Source of the DNA: B1 sp964443415
GTDB lineage: Bacteria > Bacteroidota > Bacteroidia > UKL13-3
DNA length: 11,051 bases
Direction: 5' to 3'
NCBI GenBank assembly: GCA_964443415.1
Contig: CAYUDC010000090.1
Location: 1-11,051 of the forward strand
A program made the position numbers and the translations under genes. The notes beneath the pieces are model-generated. The model was not told where the DNA came from. It ran no database searches and saw nothing but the letters and a program-made list of their open reading frames with translations. Shown here in pieces: positions 1 through 6,523 of this stretch. The stretch's first letter is position 1; each line of letters opens with the position of its first letter.

Positions 1-174
1 CATAGGCAAAAAAACATAAAAGTATTTTGGTATCTAGATGGGGTATTTATTGGCACCACCAAAGAGTTTCATCAACTAGGAATTGCACCACCTAATGGCA
101 GGCATATTTTGCTAGTTGAAGACGAGAACGGCGAGCGGATAGAGCTACCTTTTGAGGTGGTAAGGAATCATTAA
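1..174 (+). CDS. pbpC: C-terminal fragment of penicillin-binding protein 1C (BiPBP_C-like domain)
   Basis: Frame 1 is open from the window edge to TAA at 172-174, giving 57 residues. The segment has VFWYLDGVFIGTT near the start, then APPNGRHILLVEDENGE and ends ELPFEVVRNH. This W-Y-x-D-G-x-x-x-G-T-T ... P-x-G-x-H-x-L-x-V-x-D-x-x-G pattern is that of the small beta-rich domain closing penicillin-binding protein 1C, a bifunctional glycosyltransferase/transpeptidase-like protein of peptidoglycan synthesis. The catalytic domains lie outside the window, so the assignment rests on this tail alone. Its stop is only 4 bases from the stop of the convergent gpsA gene and I see no terminator hairpin between them, so the two transcripts probably overlap at their 3' ends. 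Another protein carrying the same C-terminal domain is the main alternative. Confidence 0.72.
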   Translation, partial: HRQKNIKVFWYLDGVFIGTTKEFHQLGIAPPNGRHILLVEDENGERIELPFEVVRNH

Positions 175-178
175 GGCT

Positions 179-1198
179 TTATACCAACTTCTCTGTTAAC
201 TTGGCAATGGCTTTGGCAGCAGATTTATCTTCATACAATATCTGGTGTACCGTATCCATGATGGGCATTTTTATTTGTAGCTTTTCATTTAAATCGTGGA
301 TGGTAGCAGTGGCATAATATCCTTCTGCAATCATCTTCATTTCTAATTGTGCTGCTTTCACCGTATAACCTTTTCCAATCATGTTGCCAAAGGTTCTGTT
401 GCGACTATGAACCGAGTAGCCAGTTACCAATAAATCTCCAAGATAAGCGCTATGGTTAATTTTACGGTCGGCATCGGTGAGGTTTCTTAAGAAGCGTTTC
501 ATCTCGCGAATGCTATTGCTCATGAGCACCGCTTGAAAGTTATCACCATAGCCCAAACCATGACATATACCTGCAGCTACCGCATAAATGTTTTTTAAAA
601 CTGCGCCATACTCAGTACCCCTTACATCCATAGACACCACTGTTTTTATATACCTGCAAGCTAATTGGGCAGCAAACTGACGCGCTAAATCTTGGTTCAA
701 CCCGGCAATGGTGAGGTAGGATAGTTTTTCATTGGCAACCTCTTCTGCATGGCAGGGCCCTGATATCACCAGTACATCCTTTTCAGAAATGCCATAATGT
801 TCTGTAAAGTAATCGCCAACAATTTGCCTGGTGCTTGGCACTAACCCTTTGATGGCAGAGATGATTACTTTTCCTTGAAACAACTCTTTGGGGATGTCGG
901 CCAATGACTTTTCTAGAAAGGCGGCAGGGATGGCAATTAACAAAGCATCTGCTTGTTCTATAACAGTTGCTAGTTCATGAGTTACTGTAATTAAATCTGG
1001 ATGAATTTCTATGGAACTGATATAATCTGGATTATGTCTATTTTGGTTGATATAGTTCGCTTTTTCTTCGGAGCGTACCCACCAATATAATTGCTTAATT
1101 TCTGCATCAGGCAAGGCTCTATGCTCGCAAAGTATCTTTACCAAAGCGGTTGCCCAACTACCACCACCAATTACTGCAATCCTTTCTAGTCTGTTCAT
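179..1198 (-). CDS. gpsA: NAD(P)-dependent glycerol-3-phosphate dehydrogenase
   Basis: The 339-residue product has the usual length for GpsA, the cytoplasmic enzyme that reduces dihydroxyacetone phosphate to sn-glycerol-3-phosphate, the backbone precursor of phospholipids. The Rossmann dinucleotide loop GGGSWATA is at residues 11-18. A conserved lysine lies in SAIKG (Lys117), followed by GPCHAEEVA (148-156). The catalytic-lysine block LKNIYAVAAG holds Lys202. The substrate-binding stretch GDLLVTGYSVHSRNRTFG (about 254-271) carries the invariant R-N-R. The family's usual GPS/T-F/H-A-E is GPCHAE here, a substitution I believe occurs in Bacteroidota homologues. ATG at 1196-1198 puts the Rossmann loop at the expected distance from the N terminus. 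It is transcribed away from the noncoding stretch to its right and converges on the PBP1C gene. No upstream promoter matches the -7 consensus exactly. Confidence 0.96.
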   Translation of the reverse strand: MNRLERIAVIGGGSWATALVKILCEHRALPDAEIKQLYWWVRSEEKANYINQNRHNPDYISSIEIHPDLITVTHELATVIEQADALLIAIPAAFLEKSLADIPKELFQGKVIISAIKGLVPSTRQIVGDYFTEHYGISEKDVLVISGPCHAEEVANEKLSYLTIAGLNQDLARQFAAQLACRYIKTVVSMDVRGTEYGAVLKNIYAVAAGICHGLGYGDNFQAVLMSNSIREMKRFLRNLTDADRKINHSAYLGDLLVTGYSVHSRNRTFGNMIGKGYTVKAAQLEMKMIAEGYYATATIHDLNEKLQIKMPIMDTVHQILYEDKSAAKAIAKLTEKLV

Positions 1199-1265
1199 GC
1201 TGCAAAATAATTATTTGTAGATGAAGTAAAAATATATTCTTGGTCAACTTTGTGAGGGAAGGCAG

Positions 1266-1298
1266 GCAGAGGGAGTAAACGCAGATGACGCAGAGGGA
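1266..1298. repeat. Short direct repeat GCAGAGGGA (two copies) with ACGCAG units
   Basis: GCAGAGGGA occurs at 1266-1274 and again at 1290-1298, 24 bases apart. ACGCAG occurs at 1279-1284 and 1288-1293. The purine-rich 'acgcagatgacgcagagg' style resembles low-complexity sequence I recall seeing near GxxExxY genes, and a GxxExxY remnant starts about 90 bases downstream. The association is from memory and is inference; the repeat itself is directly visible. Confidence 0.45.
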
Positions 1299-1385
1299 AC
1301 AAAATCTTCCCTAACCCATCCTACTTACTGGATTTGATTTCTCTCTCCTCTTCCAAAATTCTGCACTACCCAATACTTTTGTTTT

Positions 1386-1582
1386 ATGACCGAAAACGAA
1401 ATCTCCTACCTGATTAGAAAGTGCATCTTTAGAGTGTATAACAACCTTGCTAAATACTCGACGTACATCATAAGCAACTTGTTACCTACCTTAAACTTAC
1501 CAATCTAAAATTAGGCTTACTTGTAAACTTTAACACTGATCAAATTTCAAAAGCCATCTTTAGAAAAGTAAATGGTTTGTAG
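1386..1582 (+). pseudogene. GxxExxY-family protein remnant with internal deletion and frameshift
   Basis: Two pieces of one small protein lie next to each other in different frames. From ATG 1386 the frame reads MTENEISYLIRKCIFRVYNN, the characteristic start of GxxExxY proteins, up to about 1448. From 1454 a second frame reads DVHHKQLVTYLKLTNLK and LGLLVNFN, ending KVNGL with TAG at 1580-1582, the characteristic C terminus. Intact members are about 120-130 residues; the two pieces total about 63, so roughly 60 residues are missing. The lost part includes the G-x-x-E-x-x-Y block that names the family. If translated from 1386, the product would be a 40-residue peptide ending at TAA 1506-1508. 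An exact -7 box match, TACTTTTG, sits at 1374-1381, very close to the ATG. GxxExxY proteins have no firm function; they are best known from intervening sequences in 23S rRNA genes and as scattered genes in Bacteroidota. Confidence 0.8.
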
Positions 1583-1596
1583 TTAAACTAAACCCA

Positions 1597-1630
1597 CAAA
1601 AAAAGCGACCCTGTTTCCAAGATCGCTTTC
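1597..1630 (-). terminator. Rho-independent terminator after pnp
   Basis: AAAGCGA (1602-1608) pairs perfectly with TCGCTTT (1623-1629). Read on the minus strand, the stem is followed by a run of seven T (complement of 1598-1604), and it lies about 17 bases past the pnp stop. Because the other side also has TTTCTTT, it could work in both directions and also stop any plus-strand transcript through the GxxExxY remnant. Confidence 0.8.
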
Positions 1631-1646
1631 TTTATATTAGTTTCAA

Positions 1647-3944
1647 TTATCCTTCTGAGCTTGGGTTGGCTCCTGGCTCTGATGGACGCGGTGGTCTTGG
1701 ACCTCTATCCCTGTTGCCACCATCACGGTTGCCATCTCTTGGGCCTCTGTCTCTAAATCCACCTCTATCGCCCCCTCTGTCTCCATCACGTGGAGGTCTG
1801 TTTTCTCTTGGCGCTGGCTCAACATAGCCTTCTGGCTTAGGTAACAATACCTTTCTGCTTAATTTAAGCTTGCCAGTTTTCTTATCTACTTCAATTAGCT
1901 TCACACGAATTTGGTCGCCTACATTTAACACACCTTCCATGGTGGCTAACCTGTTCCATCCAATTTCGCTGATATGCAATAAACCATCCTTGCCTGGCAT
2001 AATTTCTACGAAGGCGCCAAAGTCTACAATCGACTTTACCTTGCCTTCATATTCTTCGCCAACTTCTGGCACAGCCACAATGGCTTTTACCATCGATACT
2101 GCCTTGCGCATGCTCTCTCCATTGTTAGAGGCAATCTCTACAATACCTGTATTGCCTTCTTCTGTGATAGAGATCACTGCTCCCGATTCTTTTTGAATAC
2201 CTTGGATAATCTTACCACCTGGTCCAATTACTGCACCAATAAAATCTTTGTCGATGATAATGGTTTCGATACGTGGCGCATTTGGCTTGTAATCTGCATT
2301 TGGTTCAGCAATGGTCTTATTCATTTCATTCATGATATGCAACCTGCCTGCTTTCGCTTGGTTTAAGGCTTCTTCTACCATTTCCCAACGAAGGCCATTA
2401 ATCTTAATGTCCATTTGGCAAGCAACAATACCTTTGCTGGTACCAATTACTTTAAAGTCCATATCTCCTAAGTGATCTTCATCTCCAAGGATATCCGATA
2501 AAATAGCATACTTACCTGTGCTCTCATCGCTAATCAAGCCCATGGCTATACCACTCACCGCGCCAGTAATTTTGATACCAGCATCCATCAATGCCAAAGA
2601 ACCGGCACAAACCGTTGCCATAGATGAAGAACCATTAGACTCTAAAATATCTGATACTATCCTTACAGTATAGGGGTTAACAGGTGCTCCTGGTAATACC
2701 CTTTTTAAACCTCTTAAGGCTAAGTTACCATGCCCTATTTCTCTACGGCCCGGACCTCTATTAGGTTTTACTTCGCCTGTTGAGAAAGAAGGGAAATTAT
2801 AATGCAACAAAAATTTAGCATACCCTTCATTCATAGGGCTGTCTAGCATTTGCTCATCCAATTTTGTACCTAAAGTTACAGTGGTTAATGATTGGGTTTC
2901 GCCACGGGTAAAGATGGCAGAACCATGTGCTCCAGGTAAATAACCTACTTCGCTCCAAATAGGTCTAACTTGGTCTAAGCTTCTACCATCTAAGCGGGTT
3001 CTATCGTTGATAATCATCGCACGAACTGCATCATACTCTACATCATGAAAGTATTTGTTCATTAAAAACTTGTCAACTTCAGTACCTTCTGGTAAAGATG
3101 CCACAAATTCTGCTCTAATAGCTTTAAAACCTGCAGAGCGTTCTGCCTTGCCTAATTGCGCTTTGGCTACTGCATAAATCTTATCGTAGGCAAAAGCATG
3201 AATGGCAGCTTGTAGCTCTGGGTTGCTACGCTCGTGGTTGTATTCGCGGGCAGGCTTTCTACCTCCCAATAAATCTGCTAGTTCCCATTGTGCTTTAATT
3301 TGTTGTTTGATGGCTTCATGGGCATGCTTCAATGCTTCTAACATATCTGCTTCACTTACCTCTGCACATTCGCCTTCCACCATGTTAAGGTCTCTTTCGG
3401 TACCTGCTACAATCAGGTCGATGTCTGCACGGTCTAACTCATCTTTGTATGGGTTGATCACAAATTTACCGTCAACGCGGGCTACCCTAACTTCAGAAAT
3501 GGGTCCGTTAAACGGAATATCACTTACCATTAAAGCAGCAGAGGCAGCTAATCCTACCAAAGCGTCTGGCATAATGTTCTTGTCAGATGAAATAAGGGTT
3601 AAGCTTACTTGGGTATCTGCATGGTAATTCTCTGGAAAAAGCGGACGAAGCGCACGGTCTACAATTCTGCTTACCAATACCTCATAATCACTTAGCTTGG
3701 CTTCGCGTTTATGAAAACTTCCTGGGATTCTTCCTACAGAAGCAAATTTCTCTTGATAATCCACTGTGAGTGGCATAAAATCCACATCTTCTTTGGCCTC
3801 CTTGGCCGAAACTACGGTGGCCAAAATCATGGTATCACCTTGTTTCACTACTACGGCACCATCGGCCTGACGGGCCAAACGCCCGGTTTCGATGGAAATC
3901 TCTTTTCCACCTGTTTCAAATGTTTTAATTGTTGCTTTTGACAT
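1647..3944 (-). CDS. pnp: Polyribonucleotide nucleotidyltransferase (PNPase) with RG-rich tail
   Basis: PNPase degrades RNA 3' to 5' by phosphorolysis as a trimer. The 765-residue product has two RNase PH domains (roughly 5-215 and 310-540) joined by an all-alpha region. A KH domain follows (about 560-615, GxxG loop GPGG at 574-577), then an S1 domain (about 632-697). Active-site landmarks are SSSM (Ser439-441) and ILGDEDHLGDMDF, whose Asp488 and Asp494 match the catalytic Asp486/Asp492 of the E. coli enzyme. After the S1 domain a tail of about 64 residues (702-765) is rich in Arg, Gly, Pro and Asp with repeated RDRG, DRGG and RPP units; it is likely disordered and RNA-binding. I chose ATG 3942-3944 (MSKATIKTFETGG) because an in-frame ATG at 3992 would add 16 residues, with no family match, running through the upstream hairpin's T-run. 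The gene follows rpsO, the arrangement known from E. coli. Confidence 0.97.
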   Translation of the reverse strand: MSKATIKTFETGGKEISIETGRLARQADGAVVVKQGDTMILATVVSAKEAKEDVDFMPLTVDYQEKFASVGRIPGSFHKREAKLSDYEVLVSRIVDRALRPLFPENYHADTQVSLTLISSDKNIMPDALVGLAASAALMVSDIPFNGPISEVRVARVDGKFVINPYKDELDRADIDLIVAGTERDLNMVEGECAEVSEADMLEALKHAHEAIKQQIKAQWELADLLGGRKPAREYNHERSNPELQAAIHAFAYDKIYAVAKAQLGKAERSAGFKAIRAEFVASLPEGTEVDKFLMNKYFHDVEYDAVRAMIINDRTRLDGRSLDQVRPIWSEVGYLPGAHGSAIFTRGETQSLTTVTLGTKLDEQMLDSPMNEGYAKFLLHYNFPSFSTGEVKPNRGPGRREIGHGNLALRGLKRVLPGAPVNPYTVRIVSDILESNGSSSMATVCAGSLALMDAGIKITGAVSGIAMGLISDESTGKYAILSDILGDEDHLGDMDFKVIGTSKGIVACQMDIKINGLRWEMVEEALNQAKAGRLHIMNEMNKTIAEPNADYKPNAPRIETIIIDKDFIGAVIGPGGKIIQGIQKESGAVISITEEGNTGIVEIASNNGESMRKAVSMVKAIVAVPEVGEEYEGKVKSIVDFGAFVEIMPGKDGLLHISEIGWNRLATMEGVLNVGDQIRVKLIEVDKKTGKLKLSRKVLLPKPEGYVEPAPRENRPPRDGDRGGDRGGFRDRGPRDGNRDGGNRDRGPRPPRPSEPGANPSSEG

Positions 3945-3973
3945 ATTCTTGTCGTGTGTTATCGTTAAGATAT

Positions 3974-4012
3974 AAAAATAAAGGGACAGCACCGTTTGGC
4001 CTGCCCCTTTTC
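3974..4012 (-). terminator. Hairpin between rpsO and pnp: terminator or attenuator
   Basis: On the minus strand AAAGGGGCAG pairs with CTGTCCCTTT (complement of 4001-4010 and 3980-3989) through 10 positions, one a G-U pair, around an 11-base loop. The sequence ATTTTTATA follows. This is a good intrinsic terminator for rpsO. The pnp ATG begins only about 30 bases beyond the T-run and I see no exact -7 box in that space. Pnp expression therefore probably depends on readthrough, or on a promoter at or before the hairpin. In E. coli the same interval holds a terminator and the pnp leader hairpin processed by RNase III; whether this hairpin plays such a role is inference. Confidence 0.72.
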
Positions 4013-4043
4013 CAATAAATTATAATACAGCTCGAAAGCTAGA

Positions 4044-4319
4044 TTATTTACGTAGTCCTAATTCTTTAATAATAGCCCTGTAGCGAAAAACGTCTTTGCG
4101 CTCCAAGTAGTTTAATAAAGAACGTCTTTTACCTACTAACTTCACTAGACTTAACTCAGCTGAGTGGTCTTGCTTGTTTAGTTTTAGGTGTTCAGTAATG
4201 TGGTTGATCCTCTCTGTAAACAGAGCGATCTGACTCTCAGCAGAACCTGTGTCGGTTTTCGACTTAGCTCTACCGTGCGCTTCGAAGATTTCTTGCTTCT
4301 TCTCTGTAGTCAAATGCAT
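4044..4319 (-). CDS. rpsO: Small ribosomal subunit protein uS15
   Basis: The 91-residue protein has the family's length and hallmarks: DTGSAESQIALFTERINHI in the first half, HSAELSLVKLVGKRRSLLNYL in the middle and the closing YRAIIKELGLRK. uS15 binds the central domain of 16S rRNA early in 30S assembly. ATG at 4317-4319 gives the normal N terminus (MHLTTEKKQEI). A predicted -7 box lies about 32 bases upstream, and a terminator-like hairpin follows 30 bases after the stop, ahead of pnp. A small AGCT-UUCG-AGCT hairpin is also visible just past the stop on the transcript. Confidence 0.98.
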   Translation of the reverse strand: MHLTTEKKQEIFEAHGRAKSKTDTGSAESQIALFTERINHITEHLKLNKQDHSAELSLVKLVGKRRSLLNYLERKDVFRYRAIIKELGLRK

Positions 4320-4350
4320 GATTGATAATTATTTAATGTTAAACGAGGGG

Positions 4351-4358
4351 CAAATATA
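4351..4358 (-). promoter_or_regulatory. Predicted -7 box of the rpsO promoter (TATATTTG)
   Basis: The minus strand reads TATATTTG, an exact match to the Bacteroidota sigma-ABfr -7 consensus TAnnTTTG. It would place the transcription start near 4344, giving a leader of about 25 bases before rpsO. I see no clear -33 TTG/TTTG at the usual spacing, so the call rests on one element and its position. Confidence 0.5.
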
Positions 4359-4437
4359 AGATTTGGTTCTGAGATTTCTATCACCTGCCCAAAAATTTCC
4401 TGCTAGGCTGCTTCTATTGCCTGTCTCAAGGGCAGAA

Positions 4438-5463
4438 TCATTTTATATGTTTCATAAAATGGCCAAATGCTTTAGACAAACTAGCCACTTCCCCCAAGAT
4501 TCCCCAGCCAATTTTAGGGTCGCCGTGGTCTAGCAAGGCCGACAGCTCTAAGCGAACCTTTGCATTGTGAGGCCTCAGCAAAGTATGCAACAATATAGAT
4601 TGTTCTGGTGCAATCACCTTGTCTTCTTTGCCATGAATGATGCTCACAGGGCAGTGAAGGTATTGGGTATGTTTAGAGACATCTAATTGATGCTTCCACG
4701 TTTCAAATTGCTCGATATAGGTGTATGATTCTAACAGTTTTTCATTTCTAAAAGCAGCGTCTGTGCATATTTTTTGATAGGCAAGGGCTGTTTCTGGGCT
4801 TACTTCTTTTAGTAATTGGGGGAGTTGGGGGTCTTTGCGTCTAAGGCCATTGTCTTCTAAAGCGGTTTGAACCAAAGCCTCCATGCCGGGGTAGCCAGAC
4901 ATATACTTGCCCAAAAAATTCTTCATAAGAATGTGCATGCCATAATCATCTTCGTTGTTTTCATTGGCTAGGGCAAATGCGATGGTCGACTCAAATTCGC
5001 AAAAGCTGCCTAATAAACAAAGAGACGAAACCCTGTCTTTGGGCAGTTGTGCTATGGCCAAAGAGGCAATTCCGGCCGTAAAAGATGGCGCAAAAACCGC
5101 TGGGGCAAATCCATGAGGGTTTAAAGATTTGTCTTTGGCAATGGCCTCAATCACTTCCTTTACTTCTTCTACCCCCGTAGGATGAATGCGCAAAGCATCA
5201 ATGGTGTTTATTTTGGGCGTTATCACTCTATAACCTAACCTAGCAAAGGCATTATTCACCACAGCCATTCTTTGGTCGCGGTAACCAACAATGGCAAAAC
5301 CCGTAAAGGTAATAATTAGACCCTTTTCTTTTCCTTTAGGAAGATAAACAATGGCTGGCGTTTCTCTATCGGGTAATGTTAAAACAGTATCTGCACCGAG
5401 TTGGGTGTTTTTTAGAAAGGCAGTATAAATGATAAATTGAAATCCTGGCAGGAGATTCTTCAA
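4438..5463 (-). CDS. Alpha/beta-hydrolase-fold protein of unknown substrate
   Basis: The 341-residue protein has no signal peptide and is probably cytoplasmic. The pattern fits an alpha/beta hydrolase. A beta strand plus loop, GLIITFTGFAIVGYRDQR (48-65), stands where the oxyanion-hole region would be. A nucleophile-elbow-like VFAPSFTAG (123-131) carries Ser127. IIHGKEDKVI (275-284) has the expected acid Asp281 after the late beta strand, and LLDHGDP (310-316) provides His313. The elbow lacks the usual G-x-S-x-G: it reads A-P-S-F-T, so the serine assignment is inferred from position. The family cannot be narrowed to esterase, lipase or peptidase from sequence alone. The gene stands alone, with about 118 bases to rpsO and 115 to the toxin-antitoxin operon. 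A weak promoter-like pair (TTG at 5502-5504, 18-base spacer, TATTTTTA at 5476-5483, minus strand) lies just before its ATG. Confidence 0.78.
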   Translation of the reverse strand: MKNLLPGFQFIIYTAFLKNTQLGADTVLTLPDRETPAIVYLPKGKEKGLIITFTGFAIVGYRDQRMAVVNNAFARLGYRVITPKINTIDALRIHPTGVEEVKEVIEAIAKDKSLNPHGFAPAVFAPSFTAGIASLAIAQLPKDRVSSLCLLGSFCEFESTIAFALANENNEDDYGMHILMKNFLGKYMSGYPGMEALVQTALEDNGLRRKDPQLPQLLKEVSPETALAYQKICTDAAFRNEKLLESYTYIEQFETWKHQLDVSKHTQYLHCPVSIIHGKEDKVIAPEQSILLHTLLRPHNAKVRLELSALLDHGDPKIGWGILGEVASLSKAFGHFMKHIK

Positions 5464-5578
5464 TGGGTTAAGAGCTAAAAATAATAAAATAAGTGACTTA
5501 ACAAGAATAGTGAAATATTACCTTAACCTATAAATAGCTAATGTAAAATTAACAGCAACCGATTGCGGCAGAGTAGGG

Positions 5579-6523
5579 TCAAACCGAGAAAAAATAAGTG
5601 CGTTGGGAAATAAGTTGTATATATTCTTGTTTTTGTTGCTCACCCAAAAACGATTGATCAATGATTTCAACTGCATTTGGTAGCCATTTTTCTAAACGTT
5701 TATAAACTCCTAAAATTTGCTTTTGGTTGAGTTGTAAACCTAGCCCTAATTGGTCGAAGTATTTTCTACTGAAATTCTCCTTTTTGCCACCAATCATTAA
5801 GGCAATATCTTCTTTGTCTTTAGGCAAGACTAGTTTTACATTCAATAAATCATAAAAGGGAGAAAGAACCCAACCCATATTTGTATGCAACATGGAGAAG
5901 TTTTTTAAGTGCATATCATTGTTGCCAATCACATGGTTAAATACGGTAACCTCAAAAAATCTATATTTATCTAATAAGGTATTGGCAGATAAGGAGCCAA
6001 TGGTTTTGCCTAATAATTCCATGGTGCCCATATATTTGTTGCTTAGCTCCAAAATTTGAAGGAAATCTATCATATGATTTTTGGAACCATCTATATTTCT
6101 ATCAATTCTTTTGGTAAGGTAACAAAGTTCGCCCGAGGCTAAACGAATCATAATCATTGGCACAACGTTAATCTTAAATAAGGTGGCCAACTTCATAGAT
6201 AAATGTTCGTTTTCGGGCATTTTTAAATAAACATTATTCTGGGGCTTTAAAATATACTTTCCCTCTAAGGCGTCTAAGATGGTTAGTCGCTCAATTGGCC
6301 CATTGCCTAGAATATCTTTTACAGACCCAACAGATAATTTTGGTTGAACCCCAGTAATTGTAATGGATAATTTGGCAGCCTCTTTGGCTAATTGCTCTAT
6401 TTCTGAAAGCCTATAAGGAAGGATTGGCGCTTGTTTATGACCAAAGAATAATTGGGCGCATTTGGCATGATAATCTGTATCATTTGCTGCCAAAGGCTGA
6501 TAACAAGATAAACATTTAGTCAT
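5579..6523 (-). CDS. HipT-like serine/threonine kinase toxin (HipA C-terminal domain)
   Basis: This 314-residue protein matches the kinase part of HipA but lacks the N-terminal subdomain, which the preceding gene encodes. Kinase features in order: an N-terminal C4-x2-C7 ... H19-x2-C22 motif that may bind zinc; a phosphate-loop region ITITGVQPKLSVG (54-66); ATP-binding lysine in YILKP (Lys93); NEH (105-107); the catalytic loop VIGNNDMHLKNFS (198-210) with Asp203 as base and Asn208 for metal; and FYDLLN (223-228) with metal-binding Asp225. Known HipA and HipT kinases phosphorylate aminoacyl-tRNA synthetases (GltX, TrpS) and halt growth; the target here is unknown. In E. coli HipT the loop's Ser-x-Ser is autophosphorylated, and I place T55-I-T57 at that position. 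Its ATG overlaps the previous stop by 8 bases (ATGACTAA), so translation is probably coupled. The product could instead be a housekeeping HipA-like kinase with no toxic action. Confidence 0.88.
   Translation of the reverse strand: MTKCLSCYQPLAANDTDYHAKCAQLFFGHKQAPILPYRLSEIEQLAKEAAKLSITITGVQPKLSVGSVKDILGNGPIERLTILDALEGKYILKPQNNVYLKMPENEHLSMKLATLFKINVVPMIMIRLASGELCYLTKRIDRNIDGSKNHMIDFLQILELSNKYMGTMELLGKTIGSLSANTLLDKYRFFEVTVFNHVIGNNDMHLKNFSMLHTNMGWVLSPFYDLLNVKLVLPKDKEDIALMIGGKKENFSRKYFDQLGLGLQLNQKQILGVYKRLEKWLPNAVEIIDQSFLGEQQKQEYIQLISQRTYFFSV
5581..5590. repeat. Direct repeat AAACCGAGAA, kinase-end copy
   Basis: The same 10 bases occur at 7175-7184, in the same orientation, on the other side of the hip cassette. 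This copy lies in the last codons of the kinase gene. ATAAGT also follows both copies, after 3 bases here and 6 there. It could mark the ends of an inserted segment or be chance. Confidence 0.4.

Noticed and set aside
1643..1825. Open frame antisense/alternate to the pnp 3' end (60 codons)
   Set aside because: It is an out-of-frame reading of the RG-rich tail of PNPase; the repetitive G/R/D codons keep other frames open.
4035..4042. TAGCTTTC (minus strand) as a -7 box for a pnp-specific promoter
   Set aside because: It has one mismatch to the consensus, no -33 element, and lies upstream of the terminator hairpin.
4385..4435. CTGCCC/GGGCAG inverted repeat between the hydrolase gene and rpsO, as terminator
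   Set aside because: The arms are about 40 bases apart and have no T-run at the right side; likely chance.
5555..5566. GCAACCGATTGC mini-hairpin after the kinase gene, as terminator
   Set aside because: The stem is only 4 bp and the following T-rich stretch is interrupted; too weak to call.
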